Below are positions 24,768-37,075 of a stretch of DNA of 64,000 nt, piece by piece (within the stretch, counting starts at the first letter, position 1; every line of letters begins with the position of its first letter). This DNA is from Lucifuga dentata (taxonomy: Eukaryota > Chordata > Actinopteri > Ophidiiformes > Bythitidae), in assembly GCA_014773175.1 (NCBI GenBank), contig VXCM01000282.1:620001-684000 (forward strand), given 5' to 3'. A program made the position numbers and the translations under genes. The notes beneath the pieces are model-generated. The model saw nothing but the letters and a program-made list of their open reading frames with translations. It was not told where the DNA came from and made no database searches.

Positions 24768-24826
24768 TTCTGTCCAACACTACTGTATCCTCTATCGGAT
24801 AGAAGGTACAGCAGTGTTGGACAGAA
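24768..24826. repeat. 59-bp hairpin with 29-base arms
   Basis: TTCTGTCCAACACTACTGTA plus 9 bases pairs with the inverse copy at 24798-24826 with three differences, one of them a G-U wobble on the plus strand. The arms meet at a single base, so any RNA loop would open the innermost pairs. Confidence 0.85.
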
Positions 24827-26501
24827 CAAACAATATATGGATTATTAACAATTCTCAGAGCCTTACCAGTGATGGGGCTAAAAATATTGAGCTTGTCCTG
24901 AGGGTGGCACTATTTTTAATCTTCGTGGAAGCAACATGTCTCAGCAAATATAGAAAGTTTCCAAAATAGGTTACATAGGAGGGATCCTCCAATAGGGATC
25001 TGTTCATTAGATTTTTATATTTCTTGTGTGAAAGTGGAAACCGTGGCTAGATGGTGGCCGCTACACAAAGAGTCACAATCATTAGGAATAATTCCTTGGA
25101 GATTATGAACATCCAAAACAAACGTTATTGCTATCTGGCTTGATATCTTCCTCTGGACTAAATTGTTGGAACTGTGTAGTTACAAACGTATGCCACAAAA
25201 TGTTCAGTTTGTCAAATCTGTTGATCATCTTTGAACATTACTAACCTTTCAACCTGCCTAACATCCAACCGTGGGGGGGGAGGTCACCTTTCTTAACATC
25301 TAAGGCTGTGCATCACCATTAATTGGATTTTGACAGCTTTATGCATGCTGGGATGTGACACCACTTCCTCCAGTAGGATAATATGAACCACACAAGCCGC
25401 ACACCACCTGCCACTTCAGCACACTATCACTATTCCCCAACACACACACACAATCTTTATATCCATTTTATACCCACTATCTTAAAATTGTAATATGTAA
25501 GATGAAAGAAAACCCTGTGGAGAAACTGGTAGTAACTGGATCTCACAAAGACTATAACTCACCAAAAGAAATAGGGGGATGGCTAAACACTGCAGTTAAA
25601 AAGAGGGTCATGCAGGGGTCAGACAATCTCAAAACTAGGACATGTCAATACACTTAGTCTATGAATATCTAACTGGTCAACTTGAATAGCGAATGGATTA
25701 TCTAAACTGTTGCCGGTAAAACTTTGACTCCAAAATAACAATTTCAGGTGAGCCATCATGATCTTATGGACTGAATCACCTTCATTTCCAATGGAAATGC
25801 AGACCATATGGCTAACATAGTGAATTATTTTTGTGCCTTGTGTCAAATTTTGTCAAATTCATTATGGACCAAAACAGGCAATCTTAGCTGTGTGCTTTCA
25901 AGATTACCTACTGTTATGATTTAGAGATTATGCAAAATCTCATTCTCTGACTTTTAAGATTATTTTCAAGAACTATTGTCAATATATTGAAGAAAAAGTG
26001 CTGGTGAGCAACAGACTCAGCAATCTCCTGTAAATAGTACATAGTACGTGCTCATTCACATTCGCAATCACAAGGCCAAGAAAAGGCTGAGAGTGATACT
26101 GAAGTGAATTAAAGAAACGGAGCGATGGAAAGACTGAGAGAGATATCCAGCTATTGATTAACACAAAGAGCAGAGTTAAAGCAGTGAATTCTGCCATGAG
26201 GGAACCAAATACAGTAACAGAGAAAACAGGAAGAAGAAAATACAAAAGAAATGTAGACACATCCATCCTCCTATCAAGAAACTTGATAAGATTCCCAGTC
26301 ACACAGTCAGTAACTACCCTACTGTCCTTCTCTTTCCTTTTGTCTCTGTCTCCCCCTGATTCCCCAGCCTGCAAAGTCCATCAGGACCTGAGAGGAGGGA
26401 AGCCAGTCACACACATACCATAGCCCCTGAAAAACAATCCACCTGAACAAAAGAGAGACAGCTGCTCAAAGTAGGGAGCGTAACCTGAAGAGCCTTGATG
26501 C

Positions 26502-26502
26502 N
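26502..26502. other. Single N outside simple repeat
   Basis: TTGATGC-N-GGGTGTAAGG; the only N in this window with no homopolymer or repeat beside it. Confidence 0.95.
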
Positions 26503-28539
26503 GGGTGTAAGGTACAGTAAGTCCCTCACTGAAGAAAGGACTTCCTGTGCATTTTATAGACTAAAGGTGACTAAAAATGTCAACCTCAATCATCTCCCAA
26601 CCTGTTGCACAGACTCCAGTCTGGGAATAGGGAATGGTTATAATGAAAAAGGAAAACTTCTTGCACACATGAACACACAATAAAAACAAAGCTTTGTAGC
26701 CCAAACCAACAGATTTTGTCAGAGTTACAGAGTTCTATTGATCAATATACACCACACTGTGTAAATGGTGAAGACACAGTTGAAGTGTTAGTCTGTTTGG
26801 TTCTGTCCTCCGTTCAGTCCTACAGTATAACCTCACAAAGTAGATCAGTCAATGGCACAGTGGAATTATTTGTTAGAGACAGAAACATCCTCAGAGAGAA
26901 AGTTTAACAAGGATTGGGAAATCTTCATTTGTGTCTTGTGGAAAACAAACTTTGGTGATTATGGATCAGGAAAGCCGGATGATGTAGAAGTCAGTCAAAT
27001 CGTCAGTCTCTTGGTTTGTCCACTTTATTCTCCAAACGAACTACCTCTACAATTATTAACCAGATTGTCATCAAAATTGGTATGAATATTCATGGCCACC
27101 AAAACATCATTCCTAATATTTGACAAATTAAGTTTCTGTATTTTCCCTAATTTGTGGAAATAAGTCCCATAGAAATTCATATGGAAACAGCTTGGTACCA
27201 AATAATGTTAGCTGCCATTTAAGTCACCTTCTTTATTCCTCATGATTTCTGCAGTTTACGTTACATTTTGAAGGATAATATTAATTACAGTGCTCATAAC
27301 TGCAAAGCAAAATTATTATCCTAAGCACCTACGGATGTGAAAATATCATACTACGTGGTATTCTGTCAGTCAAAGACACACATGGTGTTTTGTGAGGGAG
27401 CGCTGACCCCTGCATGCTGTTTATCTTAAAAGCCTCTCATTTGGAATGAAGGATGCTGACATTTTTCGCAGCTGTTTGGACATCTACGGCTGTGGTGATG
27501 CCGGGTAGACAAATCTAACTTCACAACTCAAGAACAGCAAAATGCCTGCTTTGCCTTGACCCACTATTGGCATGGACGTATCCATCATGGCATATCCATC
27601 ATCACGTTTTTCCTGTGACAACACGAAGGTTAGCCGCTTAACGGTCTTTGTTGAGTGGAGCTGTGACCCTCACAACATCACTGACCTTTGACCTTCCTTG
27701 ACCTGTGCTCACAAACACAAATGGCTTTAGATGAGTCGAAAGGCAAAGCACTGGTGTGTGTTTTTAGACAAAATATTTTCCGTGACAATCAATTTAAGTG
27801 ATATTCTGTAAACAAAAGACTTCAGCATTCAACACAAAAACTACACAGTGCTACAGAGTTATAGCTTAAATGTTTTAAAAATACACACAAATACAAGAAA
27901 GAGTAGTTTCTGTGAGCATTTCCAGTCAGTGTTGGTTCATATTAACTTCCTGCTCACCATGGCGACACATTCATGGTCATAGCAGAGTTTTGCTGTAACT
28001 CAAAGGGTAAAATATTTTCTCTAAGAGGTGACAAATCAAAATTCAATGGATAACCTCTAAAATGGCATGATCATCAAGGTAGAAGCAAGTCCTTTACTAT
28101 GTCTGACTTTTTGAGGAAAAAGGGAAAAAATTTGATATTGGTTATAGAGACATGGTTCTAATAAATTATATTAAGTCATTTATCAGGTGAGAAAACCAAA
28201 CTTTTGCAGCTTACATTTTATAAATGTGAGAATTTGCTGTGTTCATTGTCATTCTGTGTCACTGTAAATTGAACTTTAAAAAAAAACAAAAAAAAAACTG
28301 TTATTCAGAACAAATTAGAAATTTAAAGAAATCACTATGGGCTCAGAGAAGTAGTGATGGGCATCTGTCATTATTTTGACATCTAATAAACCTAATGTTC
28401 CATTGTTTGATTATTTAAATAACCAATATATCAATCAACAATGGAAATAAGTGCTCGTGGCAGCTATACATGATGACAGTCACATGAAAGACAACAAAAT
28501 GACACCCTAAAAATCTCGCCCGCTGTCTTACACATACTC

Positions 28540-28795
28540 CAGGGCTTTTGCTCACGTAGGTGGTTGAGGACATCTGACGCTGATTTACACGTGCACCTGT
28601 TTTTAAATACAGCGCGGCCTAATCCATTCCTCATGCAGTCAACATTACGGGACTGCTGGCTAATTGTGGATTTAGCCTCTGGCGCTGACTCACACAGAAC
28701 ATTGTGTTTGATGAGGACCAGCTCTGTTAGAATAAGCAAGAGGCGCCCAATCAGTGACTTTGAGGTAAACACTAGCACTCATGCCGTGTTGTTAT
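28540..28795. promoter_or_regulatory. CpG-containing single-copy block
   Basis: It contains GCGCGGCCTAATCCATTCC, GGCTAATTGTGGATTTAGCC and TCTGGCGCTGACTCA, clean of repeats. TAATCC and TAATTG are homeodomain-type cores. Frames are open on both strands (77 and 104 codons) without a recognisable family. Confidence 0.18.
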
Positions 28796-28941
28796 GATAG
28801 CTATCAGCTGTGCAGCCTTTCAGCATACCGACACAGCTTTAAATGTACAAATGCTATTCTAAAGACACTTCATGTCCTGTGGGAAAAACGTTAGGTACAT
28901 ACATGCATCCTCCTGGGGTTCACATTAGCGTTCAGCAAGGA

Positions 28942-29555
28942 TTAAATGACCATACCGGAAAGTATGCATATTTAAATCCAATGTATAGAACCCGCATATG
29001 TGTTACGCTGCTGACAACCAATTTCCAAAACATAAAACCATATTTTAGTTTTCCTGTTATTTTTTCCAAATCCCCTTATCTTTCAAAATCAACCATTCAA
29101 GTGATACACCTACCTCAAAATTCAATGTCTTGCCTTCTAACACTTATGTATGATTGTAAAAGGCACGGTTGTTTTAATGTCTCTGTAAAAGCCGTCTTCT
29201 CCTGGGACTATATTTTCTGGTGGAGACATACATTGTCTTTTGTGAAGTTTAGTGTTGGACTGGTTAAATTTCAACACACACACAAAAAAAAAATAATAAT
29301 AATAATAATAATGCTATCATTCACTGTGATGGATTACTTATCTCAAGTGCATTTCAAGTCTCTACAAGTTGATTTTTATACTGTACTAGAATGAACTGAA
29401 ACCAGTGGCAAGTTTGGAAGGTAGGGGGAAAAAAAATTCTAAAATGTACTGCTCCAGCAGAATGTTTTGGAAAATGGTTTTCAGTAACGCAACATGTTGG
29501 CGGGTTGTACATATTGGATTCAACCATCACTATCGCCAGTAATGAGGTCCTTTAA
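28942..29555 (+). mobile_element. TTAA-flanked DNA element, copy B (614 bp, longest)
   Basis: It starts TTAAATGACCATACCGG and ends GAGGTCCTTTAA. The left half aligns with copy C at 54163 (CCAAAACATAAAAC, TCTTTCAAAATCAA, AAAATTCAA, AAGGCACGG) and the right half with copy A (GATGGATTACTTATCTC, AAGTTGATTTTTATA, TTTGGAAGGTAGG). An A-run and (AAT)n at 29284-29312 sit in the middle. A 183-codon frame (28843-29394) runs across the left edge and is judged accidental. Confidence 0.65.
29284..29312. repeat. A-run and (AAT)n
   Basis: Lies in the middle of TTAA element copy B and is absent from copies A and C. Confidence 0.9.
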
Positions 29556-31313
29556 GTACTGCTCTGGATTTGGTGAAGAACAATGATTTTCCTGAGACTA
29601 ATGCAATCCAACGGTGGCTATCTGGTTTTGTTTGCTGTAAACATAAACTGCAACATTCAATATGTGTGTGTTCACCAACAGCAACTAAAACAGAAAGTCT
29701 TATCTCAGGTATCTGGCAGCTTCAGATGAGTTAGAATGTATGAACACTTACAAGATGTTGCTCATAAACATCATGTCTTTGCACTGAATATATTCCAGTT
29801 GAAATGAATGCAACATAATTAAGATATAAATGCTTTTAGGAGCCTTAAAAGTTTCCCACTGCCTGCTCCAAACATCACAGCTTGAAAAGCCTGGTGTCAG
29901 GGCATTTGAAAAAACAGAGACTTCGTAGTGAAAGTGAAAACAGCTTGTGAGCGTGTGGATGTCAACAAAAAGAGAGACCTGTGGCAATAACTCCTGACAG
30001 GCCAAAGAAATAAAATATCTTTCCACTGTGCTGTATAATCTGCTTGATGTTTTATCACATGCGCACACTGAAGTACAGCCTTTTCCTAGAAAGACCTTCA
30101 GGATTAAAGTATACTATACTCAAACTGAGGATGATATTTTTAGCTCTATGAACATGAGTTATTTATATCACTGTTGAGATAAACTTAATTCAAAGTGTTT
30201 TTGTTTTTTTTAAAGTTAATGACATGGATTCATTATTTTTGAGGGTTAGCAAAAAAGCTAAGTGAACTACGACTGTATCTAAAATGGCTAGTTTAAAAAG
30301 CAACAACCAAATAATTTAACGTGTGTATTCTTACGTAGTCCTGTTTGGATCATTGGTCGCACAGTGCTGTATGCTAAGCAATTCATTATTGTTAAGATGT
30401 CATTTTACTGTTAGTAGAATGAGTGAAAACATCAAAACCTCTCACCCAAGTTTCTTTTGCTGAGTTTCAACACTTCTGAAGCAGAAAAGCTGCAATTCTC
30501 TGTCTACTGATGTTTAAGTTAACAAATGAAATACATTCTGCCTCCAAGACACATCTGTATAGCTAAAACTGCAGGAAACTAATGAATGGTATGTGCCTTA
30601 GATTATAATCAACCCTTATGTAACACGAGTGACTGACCACATATGGATCAATGTATATATTTCTTAAAGTAACACAGCATTCCACAGTGCTGTGGAAAAT
30701 GGCAACAGGGTATTTTAGTGAGGTCGTTTGAAAACATTTTAATACAGGCTGCTCATGAAGGAGTTCATGAAGTTTTCACAACATGGTTACTATTTCCAAA
30801 GGAGTTCCCATATCAGAGCTGTGTTACTTTTGTTTTTGCTAAATATGCCAATCATGAGCTCTAAAAATGAGCAAGAGTTATTGTTAGTCTGGATAGGGGA
30901 CAGTTCTAAAACAAGGCTATGCTGAAATTTATTCAAAGCAAAAACCTTTTTTCAAAGAAACACAGAGGGCATATTTGGAAGTTTCTCAAATCACTTTTAA
31001 ACCTAAAGTGACCTCCTTAGCCTTAGAAAACTCTCAGCACTGATGCAAAAACACACATATACCATTTTTTTCTATTGCTTTTGACTCTTAACTATTGAAT
31101 ATGGACAACATTCTTATTCCACATTGAAGTGTCGCAAGAGGATGAATTACTGTAATGAATCAATCAATCAACAGACAAAAAAAATAGAAAGAATTTCAGT
31201 ATACAATCAATCTGCGCTGTCCTATACAAGCAATGTGTTAAAGTTTAAATTTCATGAAAAGAACAACCTGCTGTTCGAAAGCTTTGCGTGACTTCATGAT
31301 GTGTGGAGGAGTC

Positions 31314-31333
31314 AAAAAAAAAAAAAAAAAAAA
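31314..31333. repeat. Poly-A run (20)
   Basis: Uninterrupted A run, not preceded by a recognisable retroposon. Confidence 0.9.
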
Positions 31334-32159
31334 GACATACCACATCCTTCCCAGCAGCACCGGTTTAGTGCAGCAGTATTTAAAAACCTGCAGTGGACTC
31401 TGTTACATTATGCGTTAGCACATCTGCACCTGAAGCAAAGCCACCTTTCCTCTTCACATGGGTGACAGATGTTAGAATCAGATACAGATTTCTTTTATAG
31501 AAGATAGGCAATTTAAAAAGCTGCTGCTGATTTTATGAGATTGTGTGGTGGAGGTTTTCTCTTCCTTGTTCTATACCCATCGGAATTGACAGCAGCTGGG
31601 ACTTCAGAAAGCATGACAGCGAGTATATATCCAATGAGGATGAAGCTTGAAGACTTGAGTCTTCATTTGTCAACCCCACTAGTGTTTATAAACCATGTGC
31701 TCATCACTTCTAAGCATGGTGTGGAATTTACCAAGTTGTACTGATATTTGAGTATATATACTGTCATGAGAGCCTCATGATGATGTTGGCAACATGAGAC
31801 AATACCTTGGGACAAAGAATTACCACCAAAGCTGTGTGTTTATTGTGGGAATGACCTGACTGTGTGTACATCATTTGCTCTAATTTCCATAATTTTCACA
31901 GTACTTCAAATGAACCATATACAGTATTTTGTATTCCAGATAATTCCAGCTAAACTAATGCCTAATTTAATTCCAAACTTTGACTCCTGTGGCTCTGTGG
32001 AAAATCAAGGGTTTTTTTCAGTATTTGTTAATCCGATAGAAGAAGGAAATGATGGGTATGGTGACCGATATTATGAAGCTTATTATATAACGTGCAGAGA
32101 TTTGGTTTGTTGGTATACGTTCTACTTACAAGAATTGAGCAATGAATGAAAAGACACAA

Positions 32160-32212
32160 ACACTACACACACACAAACACATCCACACACACACACACAC
32201 ACATATATACAC
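32160..32212. repeat. Imperfect (CA)n with TA tail
   Basis: ACACACAC units broken by AAACACATC, ending ATATATACAC. Confidence 0.9.
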
Positions 32213-32219
32213 TAAAACC

Positions 32220-32420
32220 TGTAGAAGTAAACATGCTGAGCTGCGCTGCTTCTCATCCTGCCAAAGCCTTCGTGGTCTTAAATAGAAGCACAGACCAGAG
32301 GAAGGTACAGCTGGCCCTTTGGGGGGAAGCACTCTGGGTGACCCGGGACCTGGAAACCGGCCTCAGTCACAAGATCCAAGACGGCTGCCTCATTTATCAT
32401 TCCTCCACAGCGGAGGGCTA
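32220..32420. promoter_or_regulatory. GC-rich single-copy island
   Basis: The block is about 200 bases and much richer in G+C than its flanks (GACCCGGGACCTGGAAACCG, CTTTGGGGGGAAGCACTC). Frames are open on both strands (plus-strand end CLIYHSSTAEG, minus-strand LDLVTEAGFQVPG). A splice-acceptor-like CATTCCTCCACAG lies at its right end. It may be an exon or conserved element; coding strand not resolved. Confidence 0.2.
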
Positions 32421-32879
32421 AAATATTAGTGGGATTTTACTCCTGGTTCCTCATCCTTCTTGAATCAAATCAAGAGGCCATTTTGAGGGTGACATCATAA
32501 CTTCTAAGATTTCCTAACTTAAAATACTTAACGTTAACTGACTCAAAAGATACAAAATGTGACTTTTACTAACAAATACTGCATTTTTTTAATTTGGGTA
32601 ATAATTCATATCATCTATGAAATCCAGACAGCTACTGCAGTTGGCTATGAACAGTTGGAAGGAAATATTCTCCAGACAGGAAAGGATGCATTAAAGGTGT
32701 TAGGATAAAAAGGATGAGAATTAAGCTGGGATGTTCCTGCTATTTTGGCTTGTAGTTGGTGCAGTGTAACATGAAGTCTTAGGTCTGCTGTCAGCCAAGA
32801 GATCGATGGATTGATAACATATTTGGAAACTGTCCAGGCATAAATGGGGAATAGTAATAAAATCATTGCAGAGATTACC

Positions 32880-32912
32880 TTTTTTTTTTTTTTTTNAAAA
32901 AAAAAAAAAAAA
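32880..32912. repeat. T16-N-A16 junction
   Basis: Sixteen T, N (32896) and sixteen A form a symmetrical inverted homopolymer around a gap. Confidence 0.95.
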
Positions 32913-33855
32913 TGTAACTGTATTTTTTTCACCTGAGTTCAGTTACCAGTTTGCTGCTGGTAACTGTTGACATCAATATAACGTTGCTAAGATGCCATAA
33001 CTAAATAAATGTTGTAACAATCAATCAACAATCAACAAACAACAATCAGTCAATTAACACTTTTAAGCAAACGATGGCAAACAGGGAGCACCATCATTCT
33101 CAGATCCACATCATGTGGACAAAAGTCAGCAAAAGTGAGCATTCTTGCTTTCCCAATAAGCCTCATTGTCATAACCCATGGGTGAGGTTGTGGTTTTGTT
33201 ATGCTTTGCTTAATAGCTAAGGCTCATTATTTTTGGCTTTTATATTTCAAAACAACTATGGGAAATTTTTCAAATGGGTGAAAACCAGGTGAAAAAAAAA
33301 TCTATATTGTTGTATTGTTAATTGTACAGTTAACTGTTTTTTGGGGTTTTTGTTTTTTCTATATTTTGAGGAGCTCAGGTGCATAATTACCAACATGAAA
33401 CAGCTATCAATGTGATTGTAAACACATCCAATCACACAAAATTTTACTAATTGCGATCTTATTTTTAAGAGACACCAGTGCAAATAATTCCCTTTCTGCG
33501 AGACAGAGGGCTCTGGTGAATGGAAATTATATAAAGATACATAACAATTAATTTGACAATGACAAAACCGTTGAAAACTTATCCTTTAACTACTTATAAT
33601 CACTCTGCCAAAGAATTAAACATGATTTTCATTTAGTATATAAATCAAATACAATTTACTGGCTGTGTTGAGTAATGACGCTCAGCATGTGCGGAATTTG
33701 ACTTAAAGTGACATGAAACAGAGCACCTCAATAAACTGCTTCTGAAACGGAAGGAAAGTGGGTGGGAGCACTGCAAGATGAAGCCCCTAAAAAATTTCTC
33801 AGAGTCTTAAAGTGGGGAGGAGGTAGTCAGGCGAGTCTGTGGGCAAACACAGCTC

Positions 33856-33878
33856 TCTCACACACACACACAACACAA
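33856..33878. repeat. (CA)n, short
   Basis: CTCACACACACACACAACAC. Confidence 0.85.
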
Positions 33879-34060
33879 CTTTTTACAAAGCGGACAGTGC
33901 CTGGACAGGCGAGGCAGAGATTTACAGTAGCAAGCTGAGCCTGCACCCACTTACCTGCTGACGTGTGTTATTACAAGATGATTTATTGGGCTGCGACCAG
34001 CACAGGTTGATGGCTTTAGCAGTCTGACCTATCACACCAGGCCAAGACAGCCCTAAAAGA

Positions 34061-34062
<2 letters not shown>

Positions 34063-34095
<33 letters not shown>
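34063..34095. repeat. (AC)n microsatellite
   Basis: Sixteen uninterrupted AC units. Confidence 0.95.
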
Positions 34096-34097
<2 letters not shown>

Positions 34098-34571
34098 GAG
34101 ATAGTATGTTGAGAAACGTGAAGGTGGAACAAAAACAGCAGCTACCTAAGCAACAGTAAGGCTTCCTCTAAAGGCTTATTTATACTGGGATGATATTACA
34201 GAGGACAGGCAATCACAGTGGGATTAATCCTGTGTGAATCTGCTCCATCTGTAATTCTATGTCTGAAGGCTGTACAAAATCAGGAAGTGATAAATTTTGA
34301 TTCACCCTCTGTTCTAGTAAAATCAGTAAGTTTTGTTTCCTCCGTGAATGAGTTCACAAGAAACAAGATGCTGGAGCTTAAGAATTCACAGATGAGATAT
34401 TAAAAAGAGTACCGGTAATTTATGTTGTTGAACAAAGAGCAGCTGTCTTAAGTTTGTTAGTCGTAGACCTTTTTCCGCATACATTGAAACCTCTGTGCAA
34501 AAAAACCACTGGCAATCTGAACACAACTCAAGAACACTAAGGCTGTGATTGTGTATAAAATATATCTTCAG

Positions 34572-34843
34572 GGTTGGGGTCTGCATCCTATCCCAGCATG
34601 GAACGTGCTTCGTGCAAGAGGCAGGGTGCACCCAGTCTGCCAGTCTATCACAACTCTACCACAAAAAGACAACCACAATCACAACTACAGGCACTTTAGA
34701 GTTCATCATTCACCTAACCTACATGTCTGTGGCCTGTGGGAGGAAATGCACAAAGAAAGAATCCAACCAGCTGAGTCAAATCTGAACTGACAACCTTCTT
34801 GCTGAAAGGCGACAATGCAAACCACTGAGGCACAATGCCACCC
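34572..34843 (-). repeat. V-SINE-like tRNA-headed repeat
   Basis: Read on the minus strand it starts with GGGTGGCATTGTGCCTCAGT, a decayed tRNA-like A-box region, then GCAAGAAGGTTGTCAGTTCA, a weak B box. The body holds CCTCCCACAGGCCACAGACA and AGGTTAGGTGAATGATGAAC, and it ends in the CTTGCACGAAGCACG / GGGATAGGATGCAG tail. These words mark a very common fish repeat in which the tRNA part should read GGTTCGAATCC. The copy is old. Confidence 0.6.
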
Positions 34844-36308
34844 AAAACCAAAAATATAAGCAAAATATTTCTATGCCACACTAAGCGGTTTCATGTGGGA
34901 ATAAGCCTGCGTAGGAAATTCCTACCCAGTTTACTTGAGGAATCCGGTTAAGAATAGAATTGTTGTCAACACCACTGTACCATCCCTGTACAGTGTGCCA
35001 CTTTATGAAAATACATTGGAGGAACAGACTGGCTCTGACATTTCTTTACTGTGAATATACTTTACTGTTAATACTTGCAATAGGGAATACTTAAGGCCGT
35101 GTAATATTGAGGTTCACAGAGAAAATCAGGAAACACTTGTCCTGAAACTGGACATTCAACACAAACATCCTCTTCCAAAAGGGGTTTGCAGTCCACCCCA
35201 TGGTGTGCTAAAGCGCTAAGATAAATGATTCCCAGGCCTTGACAATATTATGTTTGAGCACAACCCAGACCTAAAGAAGGACTTAGGCCCACCCATACGG
35301 AGCAACATGCCCACTGTTACTAATGAAGCATCCATTTAGAACAAAAAATATACACTGAGAAAACAAGGTACAGAGTTGTACCTTTTGTCACTGGAGTGAA
35401 ACTTTTAACAAAAAGGTTCAGAGTGTGTATTTGAGGAGATGTTTTGATTTTGAAGCTGAAAAAAACTGCCTCTTGGCAATGTGTTTGTAGATATATGCAT
35501 GTCTGTGCTAAATGTGAAAACACACAAATTAAAACTAATAAGCCGATACATAGAAACTAATGTGCTATATACTTGTGAGGTGCACCAACATGTGTGTGCT
35601 TGGAACCGACCAGGTTTATTTCCAGAACAAGTCATTTTCTGTAAAACCAAGTCTTTTCAATCAACTTCAGCTCCTTCCTCTCAAAGCACAATAGTAAAGC
35701 AATTCTATTTTGAGACATCTGAAGACAATCCACACCTGTAATTTTATACTACAACAGTACACAAATGTACCACCCATAAAGTATGATCATCCCAGTATTG
35801 TGAAGTTACTACTCAGACAAAAACTATTAATCATAATCCCCTTTTTTGGAGATTCAGACACTCCAAAGGTTAATGCATTTAGCTTTACATAACATGTCCA
35901 GGAGCTTGAAACTGTGATTTACATGCTAGTATCTGTTTTGGGTATCAAATTCAGGACACAGAGGCATCGCTTTCTCATGGAACAATTTTACAGTGAGGTG
36001 CCAGTGTGGTTCTGTGTCAGACATGTTTTTATCATTACATAATATTACTTTTGGCATTCTATTAATTATTCATTTGTCCATGAGACACATTTCACTTCTT
36101 TATGACTCCACCTTGGAGGTTGTAAAAGCCACTTTGAATACTTATACTCAGTTCTTTATTGACTCTATATTATTAACAACACCAAGTTGTTCCATAATGA
36201 CCATCATAGGATAAATAACTTGGCTTTAGGTTCTTTGTCTACTTTTCTGTTTTATGGCTTTACCTTTAAAAAGCCTGAACACAAGTGACACTTAGAGGCT
36301 GCACTTTA

Positions 36309-36348
36309 AGGTTCTAAGCAACAGCACTTTTGCTGTTGCTTAGAACCT
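36309..36348. repeat. 40-bp perfect hairpin
   Basis: AGGTTCTAAGCAACAGCA is followed by CTTT and its exact reverse complement TGCTGTTGCTTAGAACCT. A second AGAACCT follows directly. Confidence 0.9.
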
Positions 36349-37037
36349 AGAACCTGCACCACTGTTATTAAGGCCATGGGGTTATCAGTATCAAAATGTT
36401 TTCTCTTGTGGAGAGACTGTCCTCAGAAAAAATTATGAAAATCTGCTTATAAATCTACTAGTATCTTGTTTAAAGTTCATATTTTGGCCTGTAAGTGACA
36501 TTAAAGCAAAGGTCACAATGTGTCCAATATACAGCAGAAAGGGTTCATCTTCTGGCAAGCATGATTGTGCCTAGCAAATTAAATGTTAATCTCCATATTA
36601 GATTTTGAAATTGTCAAAACAATAGGAATGATGAATAATCACGTTACATTTCATACCAATTTTTTTTTAAATTTTAGAACAAAAAGTCCGCAACAACTTG
36701 TTGGGTCAGACAGACAAATACAAGTCTTCACCCTTAGGTGCTGTCACCAGCAGAACAGAAAAAAATATTTAACACATTTTACACATTGTGGCATGAGCAG
36801 CACCTTAGTGTAATATTCTAAAACAGAGGTCTTAAGATCTCTAATGTTCCAAAAAATATAAAGAAATATATTGCCTATTGTGCAAATCCTAACATGTGAC
36901 TCATGGTTGACCCCACGACAGTTCTGGCTAAAAGTTCATGACATAGCAGCTTAAATTTACACAATGTAGTGGGACTGATCATAACACAACACAAAATTTG
37001 AATCTCAAATAATATTGTGTAATGTATTTATTGCATA

Positions 37038-37074
<37 letters not shown>
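37038..37074. repeat. (TC)n(AC)n microsatellite
   Basis: About six TC units followed by twelve AC units. Confidence 0.95.

Positions 37075-37075
<1 letters not shown>

Larger units (their letters stand above)
18324..28539. other. No supported gene
   Basis: Long plain stretch with low-complexity tracts, poly-A runs and the hairpins at 19736, 20052, 22857, 24123 and 24768. A DNA-element end (GACTGTCCCTTTAA) stands alone near 23100. The 131-codon minus frame at 25979-26374 has no recognised family. Confidence 0.55.
29556..34571. other. No supported gene apart from the GC-rich island
   Basis: Includes the island at 32220-32420, the T16-N-A16 junction, several CA tracts and a short palindrome TTCCACAG/CTGTGGAA at 30680. 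Confidence 0.55.

Noticed and set aside
25979..26374. 131-codon minus-strand frame
   Set aside because: Low-complexity S/L/F-rich composition, overlapped by an open plus-strand frame; no family recognised.
28843..29394. Longest open frame in the window (183 codons, plus strand)
   Set aside because: It crosses the left edge of TTAA element copy B and includes its (AAT)n tract, read as poly-isoleucine. No domain is seen.
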